Source of the DNA: Periconia sp. R9002
Taxonomy: Eukaryota; Ascomycota; Dothideomycetes; Pleosporales; Periconiaceae
NCBI GenBank assembly: GCA_023627715.1
Contig: JAMAHW010000004.1
Span: forward strand, 620,001-684,000
Reading direction: 5' to 3'
Length of the DNA stretch: 64,000 bases
Made by a program: the position numbers and the translations under genes. The notes beneath the pieces are model-generated. The model made no database searches and was not told where the DNA came from. It saw only the letters and a program-made list of their open reading frames with translations. Shown here one piece after another: positions 35,101-46,435 of the stretch. Position 1 is the stretch's first letter. Every line of letters begins with the position of its first letter.

Positions 35101-38100
35101 GTCCGCTATTTTACCTACAAACGCTTTACAGAGCCCCAGTATTCCCGGTAATCCTTTGAATAGTATAGTGTCCGGACTTTTGCAGAATCCAGCGTCTTTG
35201 GTACCGTCTGTTTCTCAGCCTGCACTGTCTTTATCGCCTTCTGTCCCTGTCAATCCTGTTTTGCCGGTCAGTTCTGCTTTACCAGTCAGCTCTCCAGGAG
35301 TTGCCTTGCCGGTGCCTAGCTTGATCAGTGTTTTGAATGGCATACTGTCAACCGCTCTGCCAAACCCAGCTTCTGTGGTACCGTCTATTCCTCAGCCTTC
35401 ACTATCTTTACCACCCTCTCCTGCCGTCAGTCCCCCCTTATCAGTCGGCTCTCCAGGAGTTTCTTTGCCGGTGCCCAGCCTAGCCAGTGTTCTGAATGGT
35501 CTTCTTTCAAGCGTTCTAGTGAACCCTGCTTCAGCGATACCACCTATCTCTCAACCTACATTCTCTTTATCGCCTGTCAGCCCTCCCTTACCAGCCAGCT
35601 CTGTTCTTCCGGCAGTTGCTTTACCAGTGCCCAGCCTGGCTAGTATTCTAAATGGCCTACTTTCAAGCATTATATTGAACCCAGCTTCTGTGTTGCCATC
35701 TGTTTCCCAGCCTGCATTATCGTTACCGCCCTCTCCGGCCGTTAGTCCTACCCTTCCAGGAGTTGCTTTGCCGGTACCCAGCCTGGTTAGTATCCTCAAT
35801 GGCCTCTTATCCAGCAATCCACCAAACTTAGCTTCTGTGTTGCCATCTCTTTCGCCTTCTCTCCCCGTCAGCCCTCCTTTGCCACTCACTTCTCCAGAAT
35901 TTGCATTACCAGTATCCAGCCTAGGGAATCCGCTGAATGGCGTTCCATCTAGCGTTCTGCCAAACTCTCCCCCCGTTAGTCCTACCCTTCCAGGAGTTGC
36001 TTTGCCGGTACCAAGCCTGGTTAGTATCCTGAGTGCCCTACTTTCTAGCGTTCTGCCGATCCCAGCATCCATCAGCCCTCCCATTTCAGTAGCATCAATC
36101 ACCACTCCTGAAGTGAACATCCTGAGCGGCTTACTTTATGGCGTCAACTCAATTCTTCGTCCTTCATTACCTGCCGTTGACACTGCTATCCCAAGTCTCG
36201 CACCCTCAACAAGTGTGCCAGGAAATGTTATACCCTCCCTGTTATCAGGTCTTGGTGGTCTTGGCCCAACAGCAATACCTGGATCTCCAGTGAGTGTGAG
36301 CGTGCCTCTTCAAACAACACTACCAGGACCGGGAAACCCAGTTTCTGCAGTCAGTAAGGCGCCTGATGCTCTGGGTAATTTGCTTTCTGGGCTGGGGATT
36401 CAGCTTTCTATTCCTACAAGCTCGGTACAGGTACTTCCATCTGGTGTTCCGTCTGTTGGGTCGTTGCCTGCTGGTTTGTCGGGCCTTCCAAGTGTGAGCG
36501 CAGGTCTACTCAGCGGCCTTGCGGGTGTGTTGAGCAACGTTGTCCCGACACCTAGTATCCCTCTTTCTGGACTGGCATCGCCATCGTTTCCTCTTCCTGC
36601 ACTTTCGTTACCAACTATTCCTCTTTCTGGAGTTCCATCGCCAACAATCCCGCGAATAGGAATCAACGTAGATGCGCCTCAGATCGCCAGTCTTGGGCTA
36701 GGTGCGGCAATCCCTACCAGCTTAGGAGGACTACCACTTGACATTAATCTCAGTCTTCTCGGGAATTCCGCTCCTGCGCTTACAGGAATTGCGTCTGCTC
36801 CCAGCGGAAATCCTGTACTAGGTGCCTCATTGAACTTGGGACTTTTGACACTTGGCGCAGGTGTCCTTGGAGGTGGCACGACGAGGCCAGATCTTTTGAA
36901 TGTCAATCTTGGATTGCCGAACCTTCCCACTCAGGCGACTGCTTCATTACAATTGCCATCAGGACTTGTAGCACCACCAAATGCCGTGATAGCTCCAACC
37001 GGCGGCAGCGTTCTTGGGATGCCTCCACCCGCGGCCACAAGCCAAGTTGGAGGAGGTCAACCAGGCATCAATATCGCTGGTTTGTTAAGCAGTTTGGCAC
37101 TTCCTCAACTTCCTACGTCCTTATCTTTTTCAAATCTTCCAACATTAACCTCGATACCAACGCTCCCGACAATTCTTAACCCATCAATACCCGTACCCTC
37201 TCTAACAAACATCATCGGAGGTCTCACACCAACCGTTACCATCCCCAATCCATCAATCATCCCAGGACTACCTCAACTTCCACCATCCCTATCTCTCCCA
37301 AATATCCCCACACTGTCTTCAACCCCCGTACTCCAAACGATCCCGAGCCCATCAATACCCGCACCCTCTATAGCCACACCGGTCGTCGGCATTCCAAATG
37401 TATTAAGCGGTTTAGGACTTCCTCAACTCCCATCGTCGTTAAATCTCCAAGCGGTCCCGAGTTTGACTCCTACAGCGGCACTCCCGCTGGGCATCAGCCC
37501 AGTCGTTCCTACGTCTTCGTTGGTAAGCGGGGTTGGAGCTGCGCCGCCAGTCATTGATGTTCCGGGTCTGTTGAGTGCTTTGGGCTTGCCTCAACTTCCG
37601 AGTTCGTTGGGTGTTGGAGTACCTACTGTTTCTGTTCCTTTGGTAGGGATTCCGTCTGTTGGTCCGGTGGTGTCGATTCTTTCAGGAGCGATTCCGTCAA
37701 TTCCTTCAGTAGTGATTCCGTCTCTCAGTCCGGTAGTACCAATTCCTTCAGCATCGCTTCCGCCATCTATCAATCCGGTAGTCTCCATACCTTCAGCATC
37801 ACTTCCGTTAGCTATCAGTCCAGTGGTCTCCATTCTTTCAGCAGCGCTCCCGTCAGTTATCAGTCCAGTAGTGTCTCTACCCACTCCAGCCCTCAATATT
37901 CCCAATCTCCTGAGCATCACCGGCAACCTCCCTACAATAAACCCAGCATCAAACCTACCGGGAAGCGCCCTAGTGGTTTCCGCGCCTCCATTAGCAAGTC
38001 AAAGTGTAGGAGGATTACCGGCCATTGATGTTCCAAGTCTATTCAGCGCACTCGGTCTCAGCAATCTCCCCACATCAGTTAATCCCATATCCGGTTTACC

Positions 38101-41100
38101 AACCCTCCCTACGTTGGTTTCCGCGCCTTTACCTACAAGTCAAATTGTGGGCGGATTGCCAATCACTGATATCCCGAATCTATTGAGCGCCCTAAATCCT
38201 AGCAACGTTCTTCCATCAGTGAACCCAGGATCGGTTCTACCCACTAATGTCGCGGGTGTTCCTGCGCCCTCGATAATAAGTCAACTTGGAGCAGGGTTGC
38301 CTGGTGTCAATGTTGCCAGTTTACTGAGCGTCCTCAGCCCTGCCCTGCCAACATCGGTTCAGCCAGCATCGATTACCCCTGGTAGCATTTTAGCTAATCC
38401 AGCGCCTTCACTGCCAAGTCAAGTAGGAGGAGGACTTCCGGTTGCTGATTTGCCGAGCTTGCCGAGTGCGCTCAGTGTTAACCTTCCGACGTCAGTCAAT
38501 TTAGCGTCTGTGGTGCCTAGTGGGGCTCCAGCTATTCCGGCATCTTCATTGCTGAGCCAAGTTGGAGGAGGGTTACCGACTCTTAACATCGCGAGCGTGT
38601 TGAGTGCTCTTAATCTTCCCCTTCCCACATCGGTTAATATAGCATCGGTCATACCTAGTGGTGCTCCAGGTATTCCAGCATCCTCAGTGCTAAGCCAAGT
38701 AGGAGGAGGATTACCAAGTCTCAACGTCCCGAATGTACTGAGCACCCTTGGTCTTACCCAACTTCCAACTTCTGGGTTGCTTTCCCTTCCAACTGGAGTA
38801 TCAATTGGCCCCATCCTCCCTTCATTAGCTATCCCAAGCACACTAGCAACATTGATATCTCCAGCTTCATTAGCCGGTGGAAACTTGAACATGCCGACAT
38901 CATTGGCATCATCGCCTCAACAACCAAGCGCGCCGGGAGGAATTTCTAACCCTCTAGTCTCAGCACTACTTGGTGGACTGCCACCATCGCTATCACAACT
39001 GTTACCGCTATCGCCATCGTTGACCGTTCCAAATATAGCGTCTCCGACGCAACAGATTCAAAACGTTTTAAGTGGTCTGAGCCCATCGATTGGCCTCCCA
39101 TCTCTACTTTCAAGCTTGGGCGCAGCGGGGCTCTTACCGACGTCTGGACTCGGATCTATAGTTGGGAACGTACAACAACCTACGACGTATCCAACGCTTC
39201 CAACTCAGAGCGTGAGGCCTTTGATAGATGTCGACCTCCAAAATGTTGCTTCTGTCCTCGGAACTCAGCCGCTCTCTTTGCTGATCCCACAAAGTACGCG
39301 GCCTGTCAATCTTGGCGATCTTGTGTCTCTATTATCAAACGCTCCAACGCCCACAAATCTACCGATAGTAACTTCGATACCTCCACTTCAGAGCGCGGTG
39401 CCTTTCAGTGGTGTTGGCAATCTTCTTTCTCAATTGGGAGCTTCGCCACTACCGACGACACTGCCACAGAAGGTTGATTCAATTCTCGGGAGCCCTCCGC
39501 TATCAACATTGATACCGCAGACTACGAAACCTTTGGTGAACTTGGATATTAGTAGCCTCGCTTCTTTGGTCGGAGCGCCACAGCTGCCTACATCGATACC
39601 ACTGAGCGTGCCGCCCTTGGTCAACCCTAGTGCTTTATTGTCGCTGGCTTCCCCCCTGTCAACATTGCTACCACAGAGTATTCGTCCGGCGGATTTCACT
39701 TCTCTGTTGTCTGGGATTCTCGGAAATCCTCCCATCCCTACAATTGTTGTACCATCGATCCCGCAGACTTCAGCGATATTGCCATCTGCAATCTCTTCAA
39801 TTCCCCCAGTCGGACCAATTATCAACTTAAACCCATTGTTGTCTGGGATTATCTCAAACGCTCCCATTCCCACTCTCAGTACACCCTTTGCGCCGCCAAC
39901 TATCAGCATTCCCGGTATACCCACCAGCTCTGTAATAGCTCCCCCAGCGCCACCGATCTTGAATTTGAATCCTTTGTCGTCCTTACTCGCTGGTGTTTCT
40001 AATCCTGTGGCGCCTTCACAGCTAATACCTACGTCTATTCCGAGTCCATACACTACTCTGGTGAGTAGGCCGCTTGTTGACCTTAATGTTGATCAATTGA
40101 TCTCTGCCCTTGCTGGTGAAAGTTTCTCATCAGTAGTCATATCAGGAATCCGCGCAAGCGCCCCCTCGCCCACAACTACCGGCTCCGGACTTCGTCCTAC
40201 AAGCAATCTGCCAAGTCGTCCGCTCCAGGGAGTCCAGCCCTTGCTCTCGGTACTGGGTGAGCTGCCTGCACTACCTCCGAGCACTGGAGTATTGCCAACG
40301 TCATCAGTTACGCAGGCGCAGATATTAAACAACGGTGTCTTGCCTTCGCTCCTGAGCGGGTTGAACAGCAATCTCTTAGCGCCGTTAACGCAGTCGGGAA
40401 GGAGCACCTTACCCACCCTTATTACCCCAGCTTCGACGGCGCAAAAGTCAAATCCTCCGCTTGTGGACGTCTCTCTGAGTATTGGACTACTTGAGGGGCT
40501 ATGCCCATCGTGCCGCTTGTCTTCCGCAACCAGAGCAACTGGTAACGGGCTGCCTTCCAGTCCCGCATCTATCGTTTCTCCCTCTCCACAAGCACCGTCG
40601 TCGTCACAGAGGGGCATCGCGAACATCAACTTAGGGCCCTTGATTTCAAAACTCGGGGGTCAACCGACTCAGTCATCTCTTATAAATGTATCACAATTAT
40701 ACTCTCTGCTCGATATTGTAGAAGTACCACCGCCAACTTCATCAAGTGAGCCTACTTCAATCCAAAAACCGAGTCCCCCTCCAGTAGTCACACAGCCGAC
40801 GCCTCTCATCAACGTCGATGTATCGCTTGGGTTACTTGAAGGTCTATGTAACGCACCATCTTGCCGCTCCACGACAACAAAACCTCCAACAGCGAGCAAC
40901 TCTCTTGTCACAATCCGGACTACAAGCTCAGGGCCCACCACGTCTCAGCAGGTGTCGACAAGAAACACACTGATTGGCATCGATGTGTCACTTGGTGTTC
41001 TCGAAGGCATATGCCCTGGCCCATCATGCCGTACCAGGAGCGTAACTTCTACCAGTCGCAAGTTGACATCAACAACTAAGCCCAGCACTTTGAAACCTAG

Positions 41101-44100
41101 CACCTCCAGAAAAGTGATTTCAACCGCATCAACCACCCGGAAAACATCCAGCTCGCTTCGGTCAACCAAAGCCCAATCCGTTGGCACGCGAACGACGCGG
41201 TCCGCTGCGTCCCCTCGACTCAGTACGGTCTCGACAAAGAAGCCGCTCATCGATGTCAGTTTGTCTATTGGGATCCTCCCGGGCTTATGTCCTGACCCTT
41301 CGTGCCGAAACTCTGGTCCGACAGCATCAAGGAGGAGCACAGCACCGGTTGCTAGCACGACTAGGCGGTCTTCTACGGGAAAGAGTTCGTCGCGCCTAGC
41401 TCAATCCACAGGCCGCTCATCGTTAGTTAAATCAGGCACAACGTTTAGACTGTTGCCTCCCTTGCCGCTCACGTCTCCACGATCAACGTCTCTGCGACCA
41501 ACCTCTTCACGATCAATCTCTCCGCGATCGACCATAACGGCTGCGCCAGCAATTCTCTCAACTACATCTCGGACACTCTCTAAATCAACAGTAAACCCAC
41601 CTCTGATCAATGTAGATCTCTCCGTCGACATCCTCCCAGGCAACTCCGCACGACAAACCACACGCAGCTCAATGCCGGTGTCTGCGACTCCAACAACCAC
41701 TGCACAGGGGCCACCCCCTCTCTTACCTCCAGTCTTGAGTGGGCTAAGCTCTGTCTTGAACATACTTGATGTCCCTACTGTAGCAACCAGCCCAGTAATT
41801 CCAGCTGGGATATCATATACGCGGAGTGCAGGGACAAACCAAGATCGTTCGTCGACGGGGTCCGGGCGAACATTGCCCCCTACTAACAGCCCGAAATCTT
41901 CGGTGACAGCTAAATCCACTGGATCGTTGAAGAGCACACCAAGAACAGGTTCTAGTAGAACTGCAGTCCGAACTCCGACCACCCGGCGTACGACTTCTAG
42001 GAAGACAACTGTTTTGCCAACGAACACCCCGCGTACAACTTCTAGGAGGTCAAGTAATTTGTTGATAAGTACCCGCCGTACAACATCTGGTAGCAGGAAA
42101 GGTTTATCAACAAACACTCCACATACATCGTCTAGAAGATTACCTGTTATACTACCAACTACCCGGCGTACAAGTTTTAGGAGGACAAGTGGTCTACCAA
42201 CGAACATCCCACTTGCAACATCTAGGAGATCAGGCGCTTTCTTACCAAATCCCCAACGTACGACGTCTAGGAGATCGAGTGCTCTATTACCAAGCATCCC
42301 ACTTGCAACATCTAGGAGGGCACGTGTTTCATCAACAAAGTCTCGACGTACAACATCCAGTAGGATAAATGCTTTACCGACAAACATCCTACGTACAACA
42401 TCTAGGAGTATACCTGTTTTACTACCAACTGCCCAACCCAAAACTTCTAGCAGGACCAGAGTTTCAAGGAGCACTAGAAGAATAACATTTTCTAGGAAAT
42501 CCAGCGCTGCTTTGACCTCCGCAACCTCCCTGGGATCTCCAAAGAGCGTTCAGCCCTCAACAACAAGTAGTGAATCCGGCGCCTCTATACCGAGTAACAA
42601 GTCCACCGTCCCCACACAGGGTAGCAAACCTACCACTTCTACAAAGACCGCACCGGGTACGATCTCCAACAGGCCCACCATCTCACCAAAGCCCACAAGG
42701 GGAACGACATCCGTCAAACCAAGCGCCACATCAGGAACCAGCAAGAAGACGACAACTTCCCGCGGATTCACTTTGCCACCAGTGGTCTCCAAATATACTT
42801 CTGGTGTGTCCGTCAAATTCTCAAAGAGCAGCATAAGTATCATTCCTAGCAAGATCAATGTTTCTTCTAGGATTGTGCAAACTGGGACGTCGACGCGGCG
42901 AAGTAGCTCTCAAAAATTATTGCAAAGCTCGGCAGCGCGCACGATATCGGCTGCGTCCTCTACACTGCGACGGAATTCGTCAGAGACTGGATCCCAGACC
43001 GTAGGCAGTTCTGGGACGAAGACTTCTGGTTCGAGTGGCAAGCCTGGAAGCACTATCGCCTCAACGTCCGGCACCTCGCGCACCTCGCTCAGGGTATCTT
43101 CGAGTACTATACCGGATTCTTCCACCACCTCCGGAAATCCAAGCGGCGGAACATTGCCCTCGTCGTCACGTGAAGAGAGCACTTCTATGCGCAGCTCAAC
43201 CATGTCTCAGACAACAGAGTCGGCGGGTCAAAGTTCGCAGACCCCAACAAGCACAAGTAATACTGCTTCGCAAATTGGCGAATTCGGCTTTTCGAATCCT
43301 TCAAGTTTGTCTCAAAGCAGTCAGATAACATCATCCACGAACCCACCCACCTCCATTTCTCTATTACCGAGTTCGATAGCAGCCACTCCTAGTGGTACAC
43401 AAACATCAATCTCTCCTGCTATTCCTCCAATTTCTCTGAAGTCGTGCTGTGGCGTCTTCCAAGGTCAAAGCTATACATACGGATCATTTTTGTATCGAGC
43501 CGAATGCGACACGAACCATATACTCGGAGATCTTCAAACCATACTCTTGACCAGCTTCGAGCGATGTACAGCACGCTGCTCAGGTGATTCTGAATGTGCC
43601 GCTGCTATTTTCAATCCCTTGGTTTTTACTTGCTCGCTCAAGAGTTTTGTCGGGGATTCCTACACGTCAGGCGGACTTTGCGCAATGGTAAAAGTCATCC
43701 CCGGATCTCCTTCGCAGTCAAGATCTGCAGTGTTATCAGCGCCGACTGGTAGTGGTATTCTAGGTGATGTCTCTGGTGTTTCGCAGACATTCAAGTCCGG
43801 CCCTATTAGTCAACTGCCGTCTTCGATTCTGAATCCGCCCGGGCTTCCATCAATAACAAGCGATAGAGACGCAACGAATTTACCTCCTGGTCCAGGCTCT
43901 GCATCGAACGTGTTCTCCACTTCGTCGGTGTTTGCGGAAATGGCAGTGACAACAAGAGCCACTGTACAACAGACGTCTTCAAATGTACTTCCGATGTCTA
44001 CAGGGACAGATGCTGGAGGATCATCTATGCAGGCTGAAATGGGAAGATCGAGCATCAGTACGAATTCTCTCGTTGTTCCTAATGAGCCTAGCACCGCATC

Positions 44101-45876
44101 CTTCAACGGGCCATCGTCTGTTGCAACTCGAACAAATACTATACCTTCATCCAATGGGTCAACACCACCGGGGCCAAATGGTACGTACCGTATATCCCGA
44201 GTTCTAGAGGCTCGATTTGAATTTATGTTGCTGACGATATCTTGGTTTTAGAAAATCCAACTGGTTCGGTGTCACAAGGACCCGGAAGTTCCATCACCAC
44301 GAGCATCACAAATTCCGCCATGCCATACACATCTTCCATCGCTTCCATTACATTAACAGGGTCACTAGATAGTGGCTCGAGCAGTCCTTCGTCGAACCCC
44401 TCTGATTCAAGCCAAACCATCACAAAACCTACAACTACACTCCCAACCACATCAACCCGGCCAAGCACAAACCGCAGCTCTACCCGTCCATCCACCAAAC
44501 CCCCAACTACATCCTCACGCAGATCTTCCTCTCGAGTCATACCAACCTCCACTCGAACAATCAGTACCTCCAAACCCAAACCCACCACCTCTTCTACAAA
44601 ACGTCCAAGCACCCCTCTCAAACCCACATCAACAACCCGGCGTTCCTCCTCTTCAAAACCACTCATCATCCTTCCTACAGAAGTGTCGATACCACTAACC
44701 TTAACACCTCTCAGCACAACCAAACCGATCCTTCCCTCCTCGCGTCGATCCAGCACATCACTCAACAACCAAGTCCTCCCGCAAACGTCGAAAACCCCCT
44801 CCATCACACTTCCTACGAAACGTCCCGCCAGATCCCACACACGCTCACTTTCACGAACACGCAAAACCCTCCCCACGAAACTCCCCTTAAAAACCCTCAC
44901 ATCCAAACGGCCAACCTCCACATCCCTCACACACCGCCCTTCCACCCACCGCCCCAAAACAACACGCACCCTCAAACTCCCCACGACGCGAAAACCCACC
45001 CTGCATCCGCGCCCCACGCGAACAAGGAGAATCAGGATCCCGCCCCGTCCCACGCGGACGCGGACGCGAAGGATTCCCCCGAGGCCGACGTGGACGAGAC
45101 GTATGTCGCCGCCAAGGCCGACGTATGATGATGATGAGGACGGGGGTTTGCCGCCTTGGTGGGGGGGTAATGGTGGGAATAATGAGGGGGGATTGGGGTA
45201 TGGTGATGATGATGGGAAAGAAGGTGGTGGTGGTGGTGGTGATGGGGGGTGGGGGGTTGAGGATGGGGATGGTGATGGGGAGGGGTATGATGGTGGGACT
45301 TTTTCGTCTGGTGGTGATAACGGGGGGTTTCCTTGGGATACAAACGATGGGGATACTTACGATGGAGAAGGAGAAGGAGAGTGCTACTGGGACTGGGATC
45401 CAGAGACCGACAGTCCTTACTCTGGATCCCCTGACGCGTCTTGGGAACACCCTCCGGATTATCAGGACGGTTATGGGTATGGATATGATGGAGAGGATGA
45501 TTGGGGCGATGATGATGAGGAGTTGTATGACGGCGAAGATGGGTACGCGGAAGGAGGAGGTGGTGGTGGTGGGTGGTATGATGGTGAGGAGGATGTGCCG
45601 AGGGGGTCGTATACTGTTGTTCATGTGCATGGGCAGGGGGGTGGGGATGGTGGGGAGGAGTGTGAGTATGGGAAGGGGCATGGGCATGGACATGGCCATA
45701 GCCACGATGATGAAGGAGAAGGAGGGCAAGATGAGTGGCCGGGCTGGACCTGGACCTGGACCTGGACCTGGACCGGAAATGATAATGACGATGAAGGCGA
45801 AGGTGGATTGAAAGGCACAAACGGAACGTGCGGATGCGAGTGGGAGGATTGGGAGTGGATGTGGGTTTGGGAGTGA
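32180..45876 (+). CDS. giant (4541-residue) secreted Ser/Pro-repeat protein with two apple/PAN-like modules
   Basis: Two exons: 32180-44180 (12 kb uninterrupted) and 44252-45876; the 71-nt intron has a GTACGT donor and TTTTAG acceptor, phase 1. Order: signal peptide MATRLTLPLPLLLPLFLLLF (1-30); Cys-rich apple/PAN-like module (about 40-118: VTCTD, QVLCNTN, LQLCVNSCVGSPYCVA, SCRLKG); Ser/Pro/Val/Leu repeats (about 125-2750); five LLEGLCPxPSCR-type repeats (2759-3159); Arg/Ser/Thr repeats at 15-residue spacing (about 3255-3435); Ser/Thr linker; second apple/PAN-like module (about 3755-3840: SCCGVFQGQSY, YRAECDTN, SFERCTARCSGDSECAAA, CSLKSFVG); Ser/Thr; Arg/Pro/Thr segment (RPTRTRRIRIPPRP); acidic Gly-rich tail with GHGHGHGHSH and WTWTWTWTW, ending WMWVWE. 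No C-terminal GPI signal is seen. Probably a wall-associated or secreted adhesin-like protein (inferred). Without splicing it would stop at 44251. Confidence 0.85.
33097..33730 (+). repeat. short-period PSS repeats in the giant gene
   Basis: In-frame tandem units of about 9-10 residues of the form V/I-P-S-S-x-x-x-V/L (for example VPSSVPVLSSVPILSSVQ). The bases are variations on GTACCCAGCTCGATT and CCCTCGTCGGTACC. Confidence 0.85.
35298..36018 (+). repeat. about 50-residue GVALPVPSL repeats in the giant gene
   Basis: Six copies of G-V-A/S-L-P-V-P-S-L or a close variant begin near 35298, 35456, 35611, 35758, 35896 and 35992. Each is followed by SILNGLLSS-like and NPASVxPSxSQPxLSL-like blocks. 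Spacing shrinks from about 158 to 96 nt, so unit length varies. Confidence 0.8.
37997..38830 (+). repeat. 138-nt SQVGGGLP repeats in the giant gene
   Basis: The SQVGGGLP-type block starts at 37997, 38148, 38279, 38417, 38555 and 38693. The last four copies are exactly 138 nt apart (46 residues), a sign of recent tandem duplication. Each unit carries LSALxLPxPTSVN and ASVxPSGAPxIPASS-like parts. An outlying related copy is near 37040. Confidence 0.85.
40454..41655 (+). repeat. two-cysteine LEGLCPxPSCR repeats in the giant gene
   Basis: Five spaced copies of a motif P-L-I/V-D/N-V-x-L/V-S-x-G-x-L-E/P-G-L/I-C-x2-4-S-C-R occur near 40454, 40801, 40970, 41240 and 41597. Copy 1 has CPSC; copies 2-4 have Cx4C; copy 5 (ILPGNSARQ) has lost both cysteines. 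Ser/Thr-rich spacers separate them. Confidence 0.85.
41980..42440 (+). repeat. about 45-nt Arg/Ser/Thr repeats in the giant gene
   Basis: About ten copies of the core CGTACAACATCTAGGAGG (R-T-T-S-R-R) recur roughly every 40-48 nt, giving TTSRRSxxLLPT-like 15-residue units. They also create a long repetitive antisense frame (LLDVVRR), which I regard as a shadow. Confidence 0.8.
45745..45774 (+). repeat. (TGGACC)5 microsatellite encoding WTWTWTWTWT
   Basis: Five perfect six-base units, in frame in the last exon of the giant gene. Each unit gives Trp-Thr. Confidence 0.95.
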
Positions 45877-45999
45877 AATTCCGTATAGGAAAAGGAAAAG
45901 GAGAAGGAAAGGTGAAATTGTGTATTTTGTTTTGTTTGGGTGGTATATTGATCTTTTAAATTTTTCTTTCTTTTTTTCGAATTTGTTAGGAGAGGAGAA

Positions 46000-46026
46000 G
46001 GGGGGGTGGGGGGGGGGGGGGGGGGG
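46000..46026. repeat. homopolymeric G tract
   Basis: Seven G, one T, then 19 G, about 130 bases after the stop of the giant gene. It is probably in its 3' UTR or just beyond. The length is likely to be unstable and sequencing-sensitive. Confidence 0.9.
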
Positions 46027-46435
46027 TATTTTTATATAGGAAAAGGGGTTTATTATATTGAGGGACTTTTGGATGACGTGACCTTTTAGTTAGGCATGGT
46101 TGAATGTTTTTCAAAAATTGTTTGTTTAACAACGGTTTTAACGAATTTCATTAACTCGAAACGGTTCTACGGCATGTTTACACGCACATACACATAGACA
46201 GAGGTCTTCCATTCGAATGCTGAAAAAAGGGGATGATGTTAAATGGTGCGTCCATCCATTCATTACCAAAAAAACGCTTCAATTTGATTCAACTCAGCTC
46301 AACTATGGGGTATATATCAACATTCAACATCATCATCCATATCCAACACTTAACATCCAATAACATCACCATCACCCCAGGTCTCCCCATCATCCATATA
46401 AACATTATCTACGCACCACCTCCCAAAACCCCCCT

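Noticed and set aside
41401..42474. 357-codon antisense frame rich in LLDVVRR repeats
   Set aside because: It is the complement of the 45-nt Arg/Ser/Thr repeats of the giant gene; repetition alone keeps it open. No signal, domain or independent promoter.
44181..44251. Read-through of the giant gene intron as coding sequence
   Set aside because: It stops at 44251; the GTACGT donor, GCTGAC branch and TTTTAG acceptor join in phase to a further 1625 bases of the same Ser/Thr/Pro composition.
45125..45811. 228-codon + frame (Met/Val/Gly-rich) and long antisense His/Pro-rich frames over the same bases
   Set aside because: Simple-sequence shadows of the G-rich last exon; the exon frame itself continues the giant protein in phase.
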